This document shows, in pieces, positions 54,659 through 64,000 of a stretch of DNA of 64,000 nt (within the stretch, counting starts at the first letter, position 1; every line of letters begins with the position of its first letter). The position numbers and the translations under genes are program-made. This DNA is from Orychophragmus violaceus. Lineage: Eukaryota; Streptophyta; Magnoliopsida; Brassicales; Brassicaceae. The stretch is taken from positions 60,891,823 to 60,955,822 of the forward strand of contig CM058239.1 of assembly GCA_030180135.1 (NCBI GenBank), given 5' to 3'. The notes beneath the pieces were generated by a model that saw only the letters and a list, made by a program, of their open reading frames with translations, was not told the DNA's origin and made no database searches.

Positions 54659-56603
54659 AAGAAAAGGTAGTCAAGCTTAGTGACTTAAAACAAGCTCACT
54701 TGAGAGGAAGTCTCATGTATATCTCTTGTAAATATTGCTTTATGTTTTAAGTTTCCTAGTCATTGTTGATCTCTCTATTAGGTCTCTTCAGGTTTTAGGC
54801 TATATAGGTTTTGGCACTGGGAGAAAGAAAGAAGAAGGGTCATGGCGAAATCAACAAAGGATTGAGCTCTCATCCAAGTTGGGAGAAACTCTATAGACTC
54901 CACCTCCCATTCCTCCATCCCATTTCACTCCACTTAAAGCACCAAGTAACACTCCACCCTTGTACATATTTAGTTTTTCTTTTCTTTCATGGCATTTTGT
55001 TTGTTTTCGGTCTTTCTTCCTCGCTTCTTTCACACAAGGGACTGTGTGATTTAAGTTTGGGGGGGGAGACCAGTTGCTAATCATGTTTCTTTTGATCTTA
55101 TTTATTGTCTTTGAGTCTCATGCATAGCATCTAAGGCATAGAAAAACCAAAAAAATCAAAATTGTTTGAAAAACTTTCACAAAAAGAAAGCATCTTAGGA
55201 TCAAGTCTAGTTGCATCATATAGGATGTGTTTGCATAGGGAGCAATGATTTAATTTCCTCGTAAGGTTTAAGCAAGTTAACTTGTTTCATACGCTAGCTA
55301 TGCTAGATAGATCACACTAAGGTTGTAACCCGAGAAATAGGCACGCTTACTGCTATGATATTTTAGGGCAAATGCTTGAAAGCTAGAACGAACCCTACTT
55401 GGATAGCTTGCTTTGAACCTTGATTCGATGCTGAAACTTGTTGTGAATTGATGCTAGCTCTATTTAAAAGTGAGAACCTTAACTTGACTTGCAATTATCT
55501 TGCTCCTTCTTAGTGTTTTAAACTCATGGATACCTCCAAAATATTCAAGCATTCTTTTCCCTTTTCACCGCACTTGCTTGCTTGAATAGCTTCCATGCCC
55601 TTAACCACCTTCCTTTCCACCCATAAAAACTCTTTTGAGAGGTAGGCCTCTTGGAATGAGCTAAGTAAATGGTGTTGAGTTTGAGGCGACTAGTTGAAAA
55701 TTTCCGTGTAGACGTAAGCTTTACCGCCTTTAGCTTGCACTAGGCTAAGATTGAAGTTTGGGGGAAGGGTTTTGAAAGGGAAAGAACAAAAGGGAATTTG
55801 ATCGGGATCTTATGTTGTTGGCAAAATTGTTTTGAAAGAAAAGCTCTTAAGTGTTTTAAAAGAAAAAGTGCCTCATGTTTTGAAATGAAAAGAAGCCAAA
55901 GTGCTCAACTTAAAAGAAAGAAAAGAAAGTTTATGAAAAGAGGTCATTACTAAAGAGAGAAGTATTTGAGCTAAGTTTAAAGAAGGGAATTGCCACTGTT
56001 TTGAAAAGTTTTGAATGATCCTTAGGAGTATTCTTGGGAAGTATCTTGGTTGGAAAAGAGGGATGAGGCAAAAATAGCCTTGACAAAGGGTAGACTCAAA
56101 CTACGTGGGCTAGAGTAAGAGTAGAAGTCATTAGGAAATGTGTAGACGAAAATCAATTCTAGTATGCACCAATTGCTTCTATACTCTTAGCCTTTTACTA
56201 TGAGCTCATTCATTCCTTTTTGAGAGAACCTAAATGCATATGGAGAAACCCCTCTTATTGATTGAGATCATCTTTATCTCAAAACCTTAACCCTTGCCAA
56301 ATGAGTTTGAACACTTTGTTGTGAGTAAGATCCACTTGAAATGTTTAATCAATGTCAAAGAGCTAGTTGATTTGAATGCTTGTGAAGGTTGAAGATTAAG
56401 CTAAAAGTATTGTCTTGATGAGTATGGCTATATCCTTGGAGTGGGCTTTTCTCGGTTGCACTTTAGTTGTATAGACTTGAAATGAAGTTTGAAACTTGAT
56501 TGAACCTTTTGGATATGAGCTCCCACCTTCAAACCTTTTCCAAAACTTATTTTGATTGACTTATGCTTGCTTTTGGACAAGCAAGATTCAAGTTTGGGGG
56601 AAT
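54659..56603 (+). other. 3' noncoding region of element F
   Basis: Nearly 2 kb without a coding frame of note. Polypurine tracts lie at about 55051-55068 (TTAAGTTTGGGGGGGGAG), 55752-55768 (GAAGTTTGGGGGAAG) and 56588-56603 (CAAGTTTGGGGGAAT). The last abuts the LTR. Several A/G-rich stretches lie between 55770 and 56080. Confidence 0.75.
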
Positions 56604-58106
56604 TGATATTCATACATTTTCATGCATTTAGGCTTGTATATAGTTCTTATTTTGACTTCATTTCACCATCATTCATACCATTTTGTCGAGTCATTGTTGC
56701 ATCTAGAGTATAGAGTTGTTTAGGACTACGAGTAGGCACTTTAGGCTTGCATTTGGAGTGTTTCTTGTGTTTAGCAGGTGATTGGAGGTGTCTAGGAGCA
56801 TTGGTGAGCTTGGAAGTGGAGTCTAGAGCTTGAAGGACTAAGGAAGAAGCAGCTGGAAGGCATATCGGCCACCATATCGGTTGGGGTGGCCGATACACAC
56901 TCTTGGAAGAAAATCCGAGGACTCATATCGGCGTGAATATCGGCCAGGCAAGCCGATACAATTCCTCGACCAAAATCCAGGAGACCATATCGGGATGCAT
57001 ATCGACCCATAAGCCGATACAGCCTCTCGGATTAATTTCGGTACCAGCATATCGGTTGGCGTATCGGTTTAGCCAACCGATACGCACCTTCGACGAGAAA
57101 ATCGGAGAGCTCATATCGGCCAGCATATCGGTGTGGCTGGCCGATACAGAACCCATAATCTGTCTTGGATCCGGGTCAACACCCGGTTTGTTCCGGGTTG
57201 ACCCGGTTCGCCCCATATTGACTACTTAAGCCAAAAACCTATTTTCTATTGTTTCTTAATCTTTATTTTTGTTCTAAACACTTTGGAAGAACAAGTTTGA
57301 ATCTTGGTTGAATCAAAGTATTTTCTTTTGAGATTTCTTCTTTTAATCTTTCTACTTTCTCTAATCTCCTATGATTAACACTATCTCTTTGGGTTTTGTT
57401 GATCACATGATGATTAGTGAGTAGTTCTTCATAGGGCTTATGGGTTAGGTAGGATTAGGTTGATTAGGGGTGATCAATGGATTTCTAATGTTTGATTGTT
57501 TAAAATCTCTTCTATCAAAGTGTGCTTAGGACCTAATTAGCCTTGATCGCGTTGATTAGGATGTTTAGGATTTCTTGCTCACCATGTGTTCGATGAAATT
57601 CCAGTTTTTAGCTTTGATAGGACTTTCACATTCTAGCACATGAAAATAGATGTTTAGAGTGATTGTTGGCTGTTTGGAACTTGTTTGAATGCTTGCTTGA
57701 TCTTAATTCACAAATGAGAATTTGTTCTTGGATTAGGATTAAGTAAAGAGATTAGTATTAAGAGATTAAACTGATCAACTTCTTGTGTTCCATGCTAGGA
57801 GGTTAGCTTCTTTGAAGTTTGAATTAGGATCCTTGATCATCCCGAGTCACCTATCCGTTGACCTTAACCCTTAAGCCTTATCTTTATCATTGATTGAATT
57901 CACTTTGTTTACTTGCTTTTTATCTACTTCTATTTGAATTGTCATCATTAGGATTGTTAGAACAAAAGCTTAATTGTGGGATTTGACTCTAGAGGTTTGG
58001 TATGTTCTTATTGGTTTTATCCGTCCCAAAAAGGTTCGATACCTCAAAGCTACAAGATAAGCTTGAGGAATTGGTACCTCAAAGGATTGCAAAATCCTTG
58101 TTATCA
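56604..58106 (+). repeat. 3' LTR of element F
   Basis: Starts TGATATTCATAC right after a polypurine tract and ends CCTTGTTATCA. It carries the CATATCGG array at 56866-57147. The 5' counterpart is absent. Confidence 0.8.
56866..57147 (+). repeat. Array of five ~63-bp units with inverted CATATCGG/CCGATAC motifs
   Basis: Units start near 56867, 56929, 56991, 57051 and 57114. Each has CATATCGG, a second (C)ATATCGG or CGTATCGG about 12 bases on, and a closing inverted CCGATAC about 18-20 bases later, so each could form a hairpin. Between the motif blocks are diverged CGA-rich linkers. Confidence 0.8.
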
Positions 58107-59009
58107 GAACATAAGCTAATCAATCAATCGGGATCTAATTAATAACTGTTCTAGAACTAGAATCACAGAATTATAACAAACCAACTTTCGTTGCGAATAT
58201 TATCTATGTCTAACAACCTAGCAAGCCAACTTTCGTTGCGAATCCTAGAGTTCTAAACAGGCATTAATCTCAAGTTCTTTCGTTCACAATTCTTCTAAGC
58301 CAAATTTCTGTGTGAATAGTCAAATTGCTCATCTAAGTTCTTTCTAGTTAATTAATCAACTGTCGTTGCAGAAATCAACCTAACAACACAAATCTAATTC
58401 AGATCAAGCATTAAGAACAACCCTAGATGAAAAACTAACAGGTATGAATCGCTACAGATTGATTAACCTATAATTCCATAAAATCCCCTATGAGAATCCC
58501 CAAACCTAACAGGTAAACTACTCAGACATGATCAATGAAACACAAATCATAATGAATAGAAAACCAAATATCATAAAAGAGAAACAAAGAATATGAGTTC
58601 CAAATCTCTCTCTCTGAATAAAAATAAGACTTAAGTCTGAAAGCGTAGCCTAAACAAGTGGCTAAAAACCCTAATATAATGATCTAAACTCAGCTGGGGC
58701 CTTTTTGCAAATCTGGGAAGTTTCTGGGTAAAAACTGTAATTTTAGGATTTTTGTGTGCAGAACTGCGTCGACCACTGCGTCGACCATGCGCAGAACTGC
58801 GTCGATCGATGCAGTGCGAAAACGCAGCCAGTAAACTCCGTGAGATATCTAAATAGTGCAGAATTGACCCAAATGCTTCAAAAACGTCCAATTAGGCTCC
58901 AAATGTCCTTACACCTCTAAAACACCCGAAAAGACTGCAAAACACATAGAAAGACTCGATAACAAAGACATATACCATGGTCAAAAGTCCTAAAAACCAT
59001 GATATATCA
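58107..59009 (-). repeat. LTR piece E (right), same family as elements A and C
   Basis: Follows the C LTR to its end GATATATCA. Its first 71 bases (58107-58177) repeat 52110-52180 with four differences, so the two E pieces overlap in content. A decayed palindrome group is at about 58767-58818. Confidence 0.8.
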
Positions 59010-59278
59010 GCATTTACGCCTGAAAAATTATCAGCAGCAGATTACTCTGCATTACAACAAAAAGGCCAAAGTACGATTCTTCTTCGAAGGAAACCTCGTA
59101 CTGCGCAAGGTGTTCGAAAACACCCGTGAATACAGAGCAGGAAAGCTTGGCGCTAATTGGGAAGGCCCCTACATCATCTCCAAAGTAGTCAAGCCAGGCG
59201 TATACGAGCTCGTCACGATGAAGGGAGAAGCCATTCCACGATAGTGGAACGCGAACAAACTCAAATAGTACTACTACT
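59010..59278 (+). pseudogene. Element G integrase C-terminal end
   Basis: The frame HLRLKNYQQQITLHYNKKAK, then LVLRKVFENTREYRAGKLGA and GPYIISKVVKPGVYEL, is the usual C-terminal part of Tat-lineage integrase. A TAG at 59242-59244 interrupts it shortly before the end (WNANKLK near 59249). It joins the block ending RDGALL at 51878 when E and F are removed. Confidence 0.85.
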
Positions 59279-60047
59279 AGACCGAACGAAGCACAAGAGA
59301 ACGACGTTACCGAGCATACACTGAAAAAAAAAACGAGCTCGCTATACACGAGCTCGGAGTACTCCAATATGTAATGTGAAGTATGATCGGCTTGATCCCC
59401 TTTCGGGGTACGTAGGTAACCTCTCACGAGGCTCAGCTATATCAATAAATAAATTTATCAAGTACACTTGTTTTCAGTTACTCGAACAAATCGACATTCT
59501 GGCCAAATGCTCGATACAGCACGACCGAAGTGTGCAAGCCGGGCCCAGTTCCCGCACAAGGCTGATCGACAGGAAATAAGCCGAACCTAGTTTTCGCACA
59601 ATTGTCCCGATAAAACCTTAAGGGTAATCCGAGCACTTACTCGCACCTAACATGTGGGATAACGAGCAAAGCCTCAATCCCACTCAATTAAGTAAGCCGG
59701 GCCCAGTCCCCGCACAAGGATGATTGACAAAAAAAAGCCGAACCCAGTTTCGCACAACTGTCCTGATCGGACCTACAGGATAATCCGAGCATACTGCTCG
59801 CTCCTCTCCCCCAACATTTGAACTTATTCCGAGCACGCCACTCGTAAACCGAGCACGTGAATATTGTGAAGACCAAGTATGCGGAAATAAAAATATCAAG
59901 TACGCAGAAATGCCCGAACAAATTCCAAAATAAACAAGAAAAATGGAAAGAGAATTCAAGTTTTATACTTTTTAAAAAAACGTGCATAAAGCACGAGTCT
60001 GAACATACAAAAAGGAGGAAACGGAAACAAGACAACAACAACAAAAT
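59279..60047 (+). other. Element G 3' untranslated region with a two-copy repeat
   Basis: The sequence just after pol (59380-59450, TTTCGGGGTACGTAGGTAAC) is of the kind seen 3' of pol in Tat elements. Two copies of a repeat of about 100 bp beginning GCCGGGCCCAGT start at about 59538 and 59696, 158 bp apart, and both end near TAATCCGAGCA. No plus-strand gene is seen. Confidence 0.65.
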
Positions 60048-62416
60048 CTAAAGGGCCTCGGAAGAACGGTTCCCAGCTCGGCTATCTCCTACATCCTCAG
60101 GCTGATCAGGAGCATGATCCTCAGCTCGACTCTCACTCTCTCCAACCAACCCCGCCGCCCGGAGGGCATGTGCTACATCGGGAGTCACATCAGTTTGATT
60201 AGAGCCGTAGGAGTTTGGAACAAGGGCGGCCGAACCCTCCCTGCGACCATTATCTCCCAGTGGAGTCATTACAAAATCCCCCTCAGATAAGTTTGTAACC
60301 TGGATCGCAAGAAGCTCGTTCCTAATGTTAACAACGTCAAAGTCCGCCTTCTCAATTGTGGATGCAGGGATTTTAAAGCCATCTTTGACGAGTACCTTCA
60401 GCATCGAAGCAACCGCCGCAGCTTGATTCATCTTTATCTGTTGCCTCTTCCCGAGGGCCTCCTCCTCTCGCGTCTGTTTTATCTTCGATAACCGAGCCTG
60501 AGCTTTCTCGAGCATCCTTTCCCGCTCCTTGAGAACCTCGTGATCACGAGACAAATTTAAACGAGCACATTCGGCCTTCAGTTTATCCTCAATCTCGGAT
60601 ACACGCTTGGATAAATCATCTGCCTCAGCCTGAGCATTCGAGCAGTTAGCTAGGCACTCTCGGTTCTCAGCATCCAGCCGAGCGCTCTCGGTAGCAAGCT
60701 TTTCCACCTTACTTTCCAGAACAAGGACCTTGTCTTCCTCAATCTTAAGAGAAGACCGAAGCTCCTCCACAACCTTCACCTGCTCACGAAAGCCCTCAAG
60801 CTCCTTGACAACTCTCTTGGCTTTGACGAGGGCCCAATTCAGCCCCCTGATCTTTTCCCGAGCTTAATATGCTCCTCCTCGTAGCCATCGAAGATCGAGT
60901 TGTAGTTGCAGAGCCCCTTTAAAAAGAAAAAAGGCGAAGAAACTCAAAATTAAGCAAAAAAATCAAGGCCAAAGCGCTAGACAAGACGTACCTGAACGAT
61001 ATCATTCGCGGATTGTTTATGAAACTCCGCCATGAAGGATTCGTTGACCGAAGGAAGATCTCTCGGCGGACTGTCCCTGAACATACGGAATAAATCCGCA
61101 CAAGTTGTCTCATCACGGACGATCGACGTCGTCCCCTCATACTTAAAAGAGAAGCCATAGTTGGGCCCATGCTCCTCAGGGCGAGGCTCAGCAATTTTGT
61201 TTTCAGCTTGGTCAACCCGAGCGTCCGTACCCTCGGACCGGAAAGCCAAAGATCCAACTTCCTCAGCACCAGCATGCTCGGAAGCCTCGACCTCGGCCTG
61301 ATCAACCAAAGCTTCAATCTGGTCTTCAGCCTCCACAACAGCGTCCACAGCAGCGTCAGACATTTTCATTTTCTTCTTCTTAGGAGGCTGCACCTCGGAA
61401 GTTCCCAGATTTCACGATCCCGGGCCTCTATCTGAGACACGACAGCTTTGGCGGTCGAGGTGGTGTCAGGACACACACTCTTCTTCTTCTTCTTCTTCTT
61501 TTTCTTCTTCTTCTGCTCGGCAGCCTTCGCCGAAGCATCATCGCCCATATGGCTGAGCCCTCGGAACATACCAAGTTCATGCTCGTTCCGAAGCACCAAC
61601 CCGGGAATCGGCTCCATCGGATTTTGATTAGCAACTCGCTCTGCGCCAAGATTCTCCCCGATATAGTCAACGATCTCAGCATCCATTGGATCCATATCCT
61701 TTTTCTTCCTGCTCCTCTTCGTGTACTCAACAAGCGGCTGGTTGTTCAACTCGATCAAGGATTCGATCGAACGAAGATGGCAACCAGTAGCAAAAGATCC
61801 CGATTAGGAAAAGAAAAACAGGCGCCACCAAAAAATAGGGGGGAGAGAAGGGAGAAGGAATAGTACCTTCGTCAAGACGTTCAAAGGCTCTTTTCACTCG
61901 TTCGACGTGGACTTCTGGCCACTTCTGAATTCCACGAGAAACAAGCTTCTTCAAATCCTCAGAAAAATCATCCGGTAACTGGAGAGTAATAGGGTGACGA
62001 TCTGCAAAAAAAAAAAACGAGCATGAGTTAGTCAATTTAAAGGAACGAGAAATACAAAAAGGATTACCGTGAAGATGGTTCCATCCCGTCCTATACGGAC
62101 TCTCCAGATCGGTAACCGAGATGGTTTCCCAATGATGACCTTAAGACCATAACGAGTCCTCATGTTCACATAACGGGTTCCCACAGTCATGCTGTTCTAC
62201 GATATTGACGAAATTTTTCAAAAAATTGAAGACTCATCTCAACGCCGCCCTCGGCGGCCAGGATTATGGAGCCGACCAAGTTCTGAACGGCCGCCGGACA
62301 GAGCTGGGACAGAGCAATTCTCCTTTCCTCACAATAAACAATGAGCAACCTCGGCAAAAGAAATCTTAAGTGGATGTTCCTGAACCAGAAATCATACAAG
62401 CATACCTATGATACCC
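60048..62416 (-). pseudogene. Antisense extra gene of element G (PF04195-like protein with coiled coil), intron-containing, frameshifted
   Basis: On the strand opposite to pol, exon-like blocks run leftward. The first (from about 62416) reads LRFLLPRLLIVYCEERRIAL, then CPAAVQNLVGSIILAAEGGV, the pattern of the 'putative gypsy-type transposon' domain. A 66-bp intron (about 62067-62002; GGTAATC donor, TGCAG acceptor) leads to ITLQLPDDFSEDLKKLVSRG. Later blocks hold VEYTKRSRKKKD, a lysine run (near 61500) and an acidic stretch. A frameshift near 61400 intervenes, as does a second intron-like gap (about 60990-60910). The last part (60843-60048) is a long coiled coil. Some Tat-lineage elements are known to carry such antisense genes of unknown function. 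Confidence 0.6.
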
Positions 62417-64000
62417 TGTATCAAGAAATGCTCAACGGGCAGCAGAAAAGTCAACGAGGGGCATTTCTGTAATTTTCAAGAAAGGAAGGGCATTTTGGTA
62501 ATTTTACCAAAATGCGAACCGGAAGTGGAAACGGTCCAAGTGTTCTTATTTTTGGTCATAAAGAACATTTATAAGACCAGACGTGAAAGAAACAGAGATT
62601 AAACGAGTTTTACGGACTATCGAGAAAGGAAACCGATAGAACCGATAAAACTTGTAAAATCCATAACGGGAACTACGGGTGTCCGTTTGAGACGATTCAA
62701 ATTGCTAAATTCAGTTAAGAGCATCTAGAATCTGAATATGGGTCTTGATTAATTTATGGAAGCATCTAAAGAGTTTTTAAAATATTAAACACGAAAACAG
62801 CAATATCGGTACGTTGGAGCAATTCGGGATTAAGGAGCTTTTAAAAACGGTTTTGTGCATTGTGTTTGGAAAGATTAAACCCTGGAGAGCCAAGTGTACT
62901 TAATCAATCACTCAGATGGCGCCACCTCCTCTTAGTGGATTCAAAGAATGAGTTATTGTTCTTTTTGTGTGGAATAAGAACTTGTGATCCAAGTCATACA
63001 ATGAACCTTGGAAGCATAACGTGTCATGGAAAAAAGAAGGAATATTAACTGAATGTGAGCTTCAGGGACGTGGCATAAAGAGAGAAAAAGAACATGTAAT
63101 TAAAAGAATCTTGCCACATTTCATTTGTTTACGTGAGAATAAGAGAGATGCATTGGACTTGCTCATTTTATGAGCTTGGTGTCGTGGCTTTTGGAGGAGG
63201 GAAGGAGGTGACATGTGTCACACATCAAGACACCAATGGTTACTATAAAAATAGGCTCCATCCCCCTTCATTTTCATCACAACAAAAACACAAAAGAAGA
63301 GAGAAAGAAGAGAAGGGGAGAAGAGGAGAAGAAAAGCGTGAGAAGAAAGAAGGAAGAGAAGAAGAAGAAGGAGAAGCGTGGGGAGAAGGAGAAGAAAGAG
63401 GAGAAGAAGAAGGAGGAGGAGAAGAAGAGGAAGACCAGAGGGAGCCGGAGGAAGAAGAAGTCGGAGGAGGAAGAAGAAGCCGGAGGAGGAAGAGGAGCCG
63501 AGAGAAGAAGAAGCCGGAGGGAGGAGAGAAGAAGAAGGAGCTGGAGCAGAGAGAGAAGAGAAGAAGGAGGAGAAGGAGAGAAGAAGCGTTAGAGAAGAGA
63601 GAGGAGAAGAAGAAGAGGAGAGAGAAGAAGAGAAGAAGCATAAGAGAGGAGAAAGAAGAAGAAGAAGCTGGAGCAAGGGAAGAAGAAGGAGAGAGAGGCG
63701 TGAAGCTTGAAGACGAAGAAGATGGAGAAAGGAGCAGCGTGAAGGAGAAAGAGAAGATGAGGCTTGAGGAGGAAGAAGAAAGAAAGAAGATGAAGCGTGA
63801 AGAAGGAGAAGAGAGAGAAGAAGAAGAGAAGCGTGAGAGATGAGAAGAAGAAGCATGAAGAAGAGGAAGAGAGAGAGAGACAACCGGAAAAGGAGAAAAG
63901 GAGAACCGGAGGAGAGAGAGAAAGAGAACCGGAGAGAAAGAGAACCGGAGGAGAGAGAGAACCAGAGGAGATAGAAAATGAGGGAAGAGAAGATGGTCCA
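62417..64000 (+). repeat. Probable 3' LTR of element G (incomplete), with purine-rich tract
   Basis: After the antisense gene there is about 800 bp without a gene, then a TATA box, a likely start region and an almost pure purine strand to the window end. This order suits U3-R-U5 of an LTR in the orientation of G. I could not fix the left boundary, and the right end is outside the window, so the LTR call rests on position and promoter only. Confidence 0.45.
63243..63254 (+). promoter_or_regulatory. TATA box in the probable G LTR
   Basis: CTATAAAAATAG followed 30-45 bases later by an A/C-rich start-like stretch (TCATCACAACAAAAACAC), just before the purine tract. Confidence 0.55.

Larger units (their letters stand above)
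52183..58106 (+). mobile_element. Athila-lineage element F, 5' end deleted
   Basis: A different Athila-type gag-protease gene, a long noncoding 3' region with three polypurine tracts and a 1503-bp 3' LTR (56604-58106, TGATATTCAT...TTGTTATCA). The 5' LTR, primer site and first gag codons are missing: LTR sequence of E runs straight into gag at about 52182. As in D, no polymerase follows the protease. F sits inside a copy of LTR E, with E resuming at 58107. Confidence 0.8.
41546..64000 (+). mobile_element. Tat-lineage Ty3/gypsy retrotransposon G, decayed and split by D and by E/F
   Basis: Three coding blocks on the plus strand join across the insertions: protease and RT fingers (41595-42957), RT palm to integrase (49594-51878) and the integrase C-terminal end (59010-59278). 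The order PR-RT-RH-INT is Ty3/gypsy. A second RNase H before integrase and an antisense extra gene after pol mark the Tat lineage. The left edge near 41546 is a junction, with no gag or 5' LTR seen. The right part holds a 3' untranslated region, the antisense gene and a probable 3' LTR running off the window. All coding parts contain stops. Confidence 0.8.

Noticed and set aside
51874..59014. Target duplication for LTR E
   Set aside because: The flanks GCTGT and GCATT agree at only three of five positions, so I do not claim a duplication there.
63133..63883. Long glutamate/arginine-rich frame (plus) and leucine/serine-rich frames (minus)
   Set aside because: All are produced by one almost pure purine strand; several frames are open at once and none shows a domain.

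Overview
The window is plant nuclear DNA, almost certainly from a crucifer (Brassicaceae). It looks like heterochromatin, possibly pericentromeric: I find no intact host gene, and nearly every base can be assigned to a transposable element or its remains. The crucifer call is an inference from the element mix: Athila-type elements primed by tRNA-Asp, a Tat-lineage Ty3/gypsy element, L1-type LINE, Ty1/copia, CACTA, hAT-like and Harbinger-like elements.

Left half (1-39040): an old Ty1/copia element, called H here (minus strand), is the substrate. Its gag lies at 38310-39040 and its zinc knuckle and protease at 9976-10452. Two things split H. (1) Athila-type element A (plus; 1-9975, its 5' part outside the window), which itself carries Copia-1 (899-8156). 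(2) A CACTA transposon (10453-38309, target duplication TCC). The CACTA element carries fragments of two host genes, ribosomal protein S3a and histone H3. It was later invaded by a Harbinger-like MITE (11075-11798, itself holding a hAT-like element), by a full-length LINE (11815-17716) and by Athila-type element C (19835-38208, minus). C contains Copia-2 (22054-33907), which contains Copia-3 (25943-33770). The nest H > CACTA > C > Copia-2 > Copia-3 is five levels deep, and most junctions show target-site duplications.

Right half (39041-64000): a poorly resolved stretch and a decayed coding remnant (40870-41466) lead into a decayed Tat-lineage Ty3/gypsy element G. G is split in its reverse-transcriptase active-site motif by the young Athila-type element D (42958-49588), and in its integrase by LTR pieces E, which enclose another Athila-lineage element F (52183-58106). 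G keeps two RNase H domains, an integrase, an antisense intron-containing extra gene (60048-62416) and probably a 3' LTR with a TATA box and a very long purine tract running off the window end.

How the parts work together: Copia-3 has a nearly complete polyprotein (one stop codon) and could be the type of element that moved the pol-decayed Copia-1, whose LTRs differ at only about 4 of 683 positions. D has two LTRs differing at about 2 of 1219 positions and an open gag-protease gene but no reverse transcriptase or integrase, so it must use enzymes supplied in trans. The most unusual signal is a pair of 14-bp near-palindromes centred on CGATCG and spaced almost always 21 bp centre to centre. 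It recurs more than 20 times in unrelated element families, in LTRs, leaders, 3' regions and even in frame inside gag.
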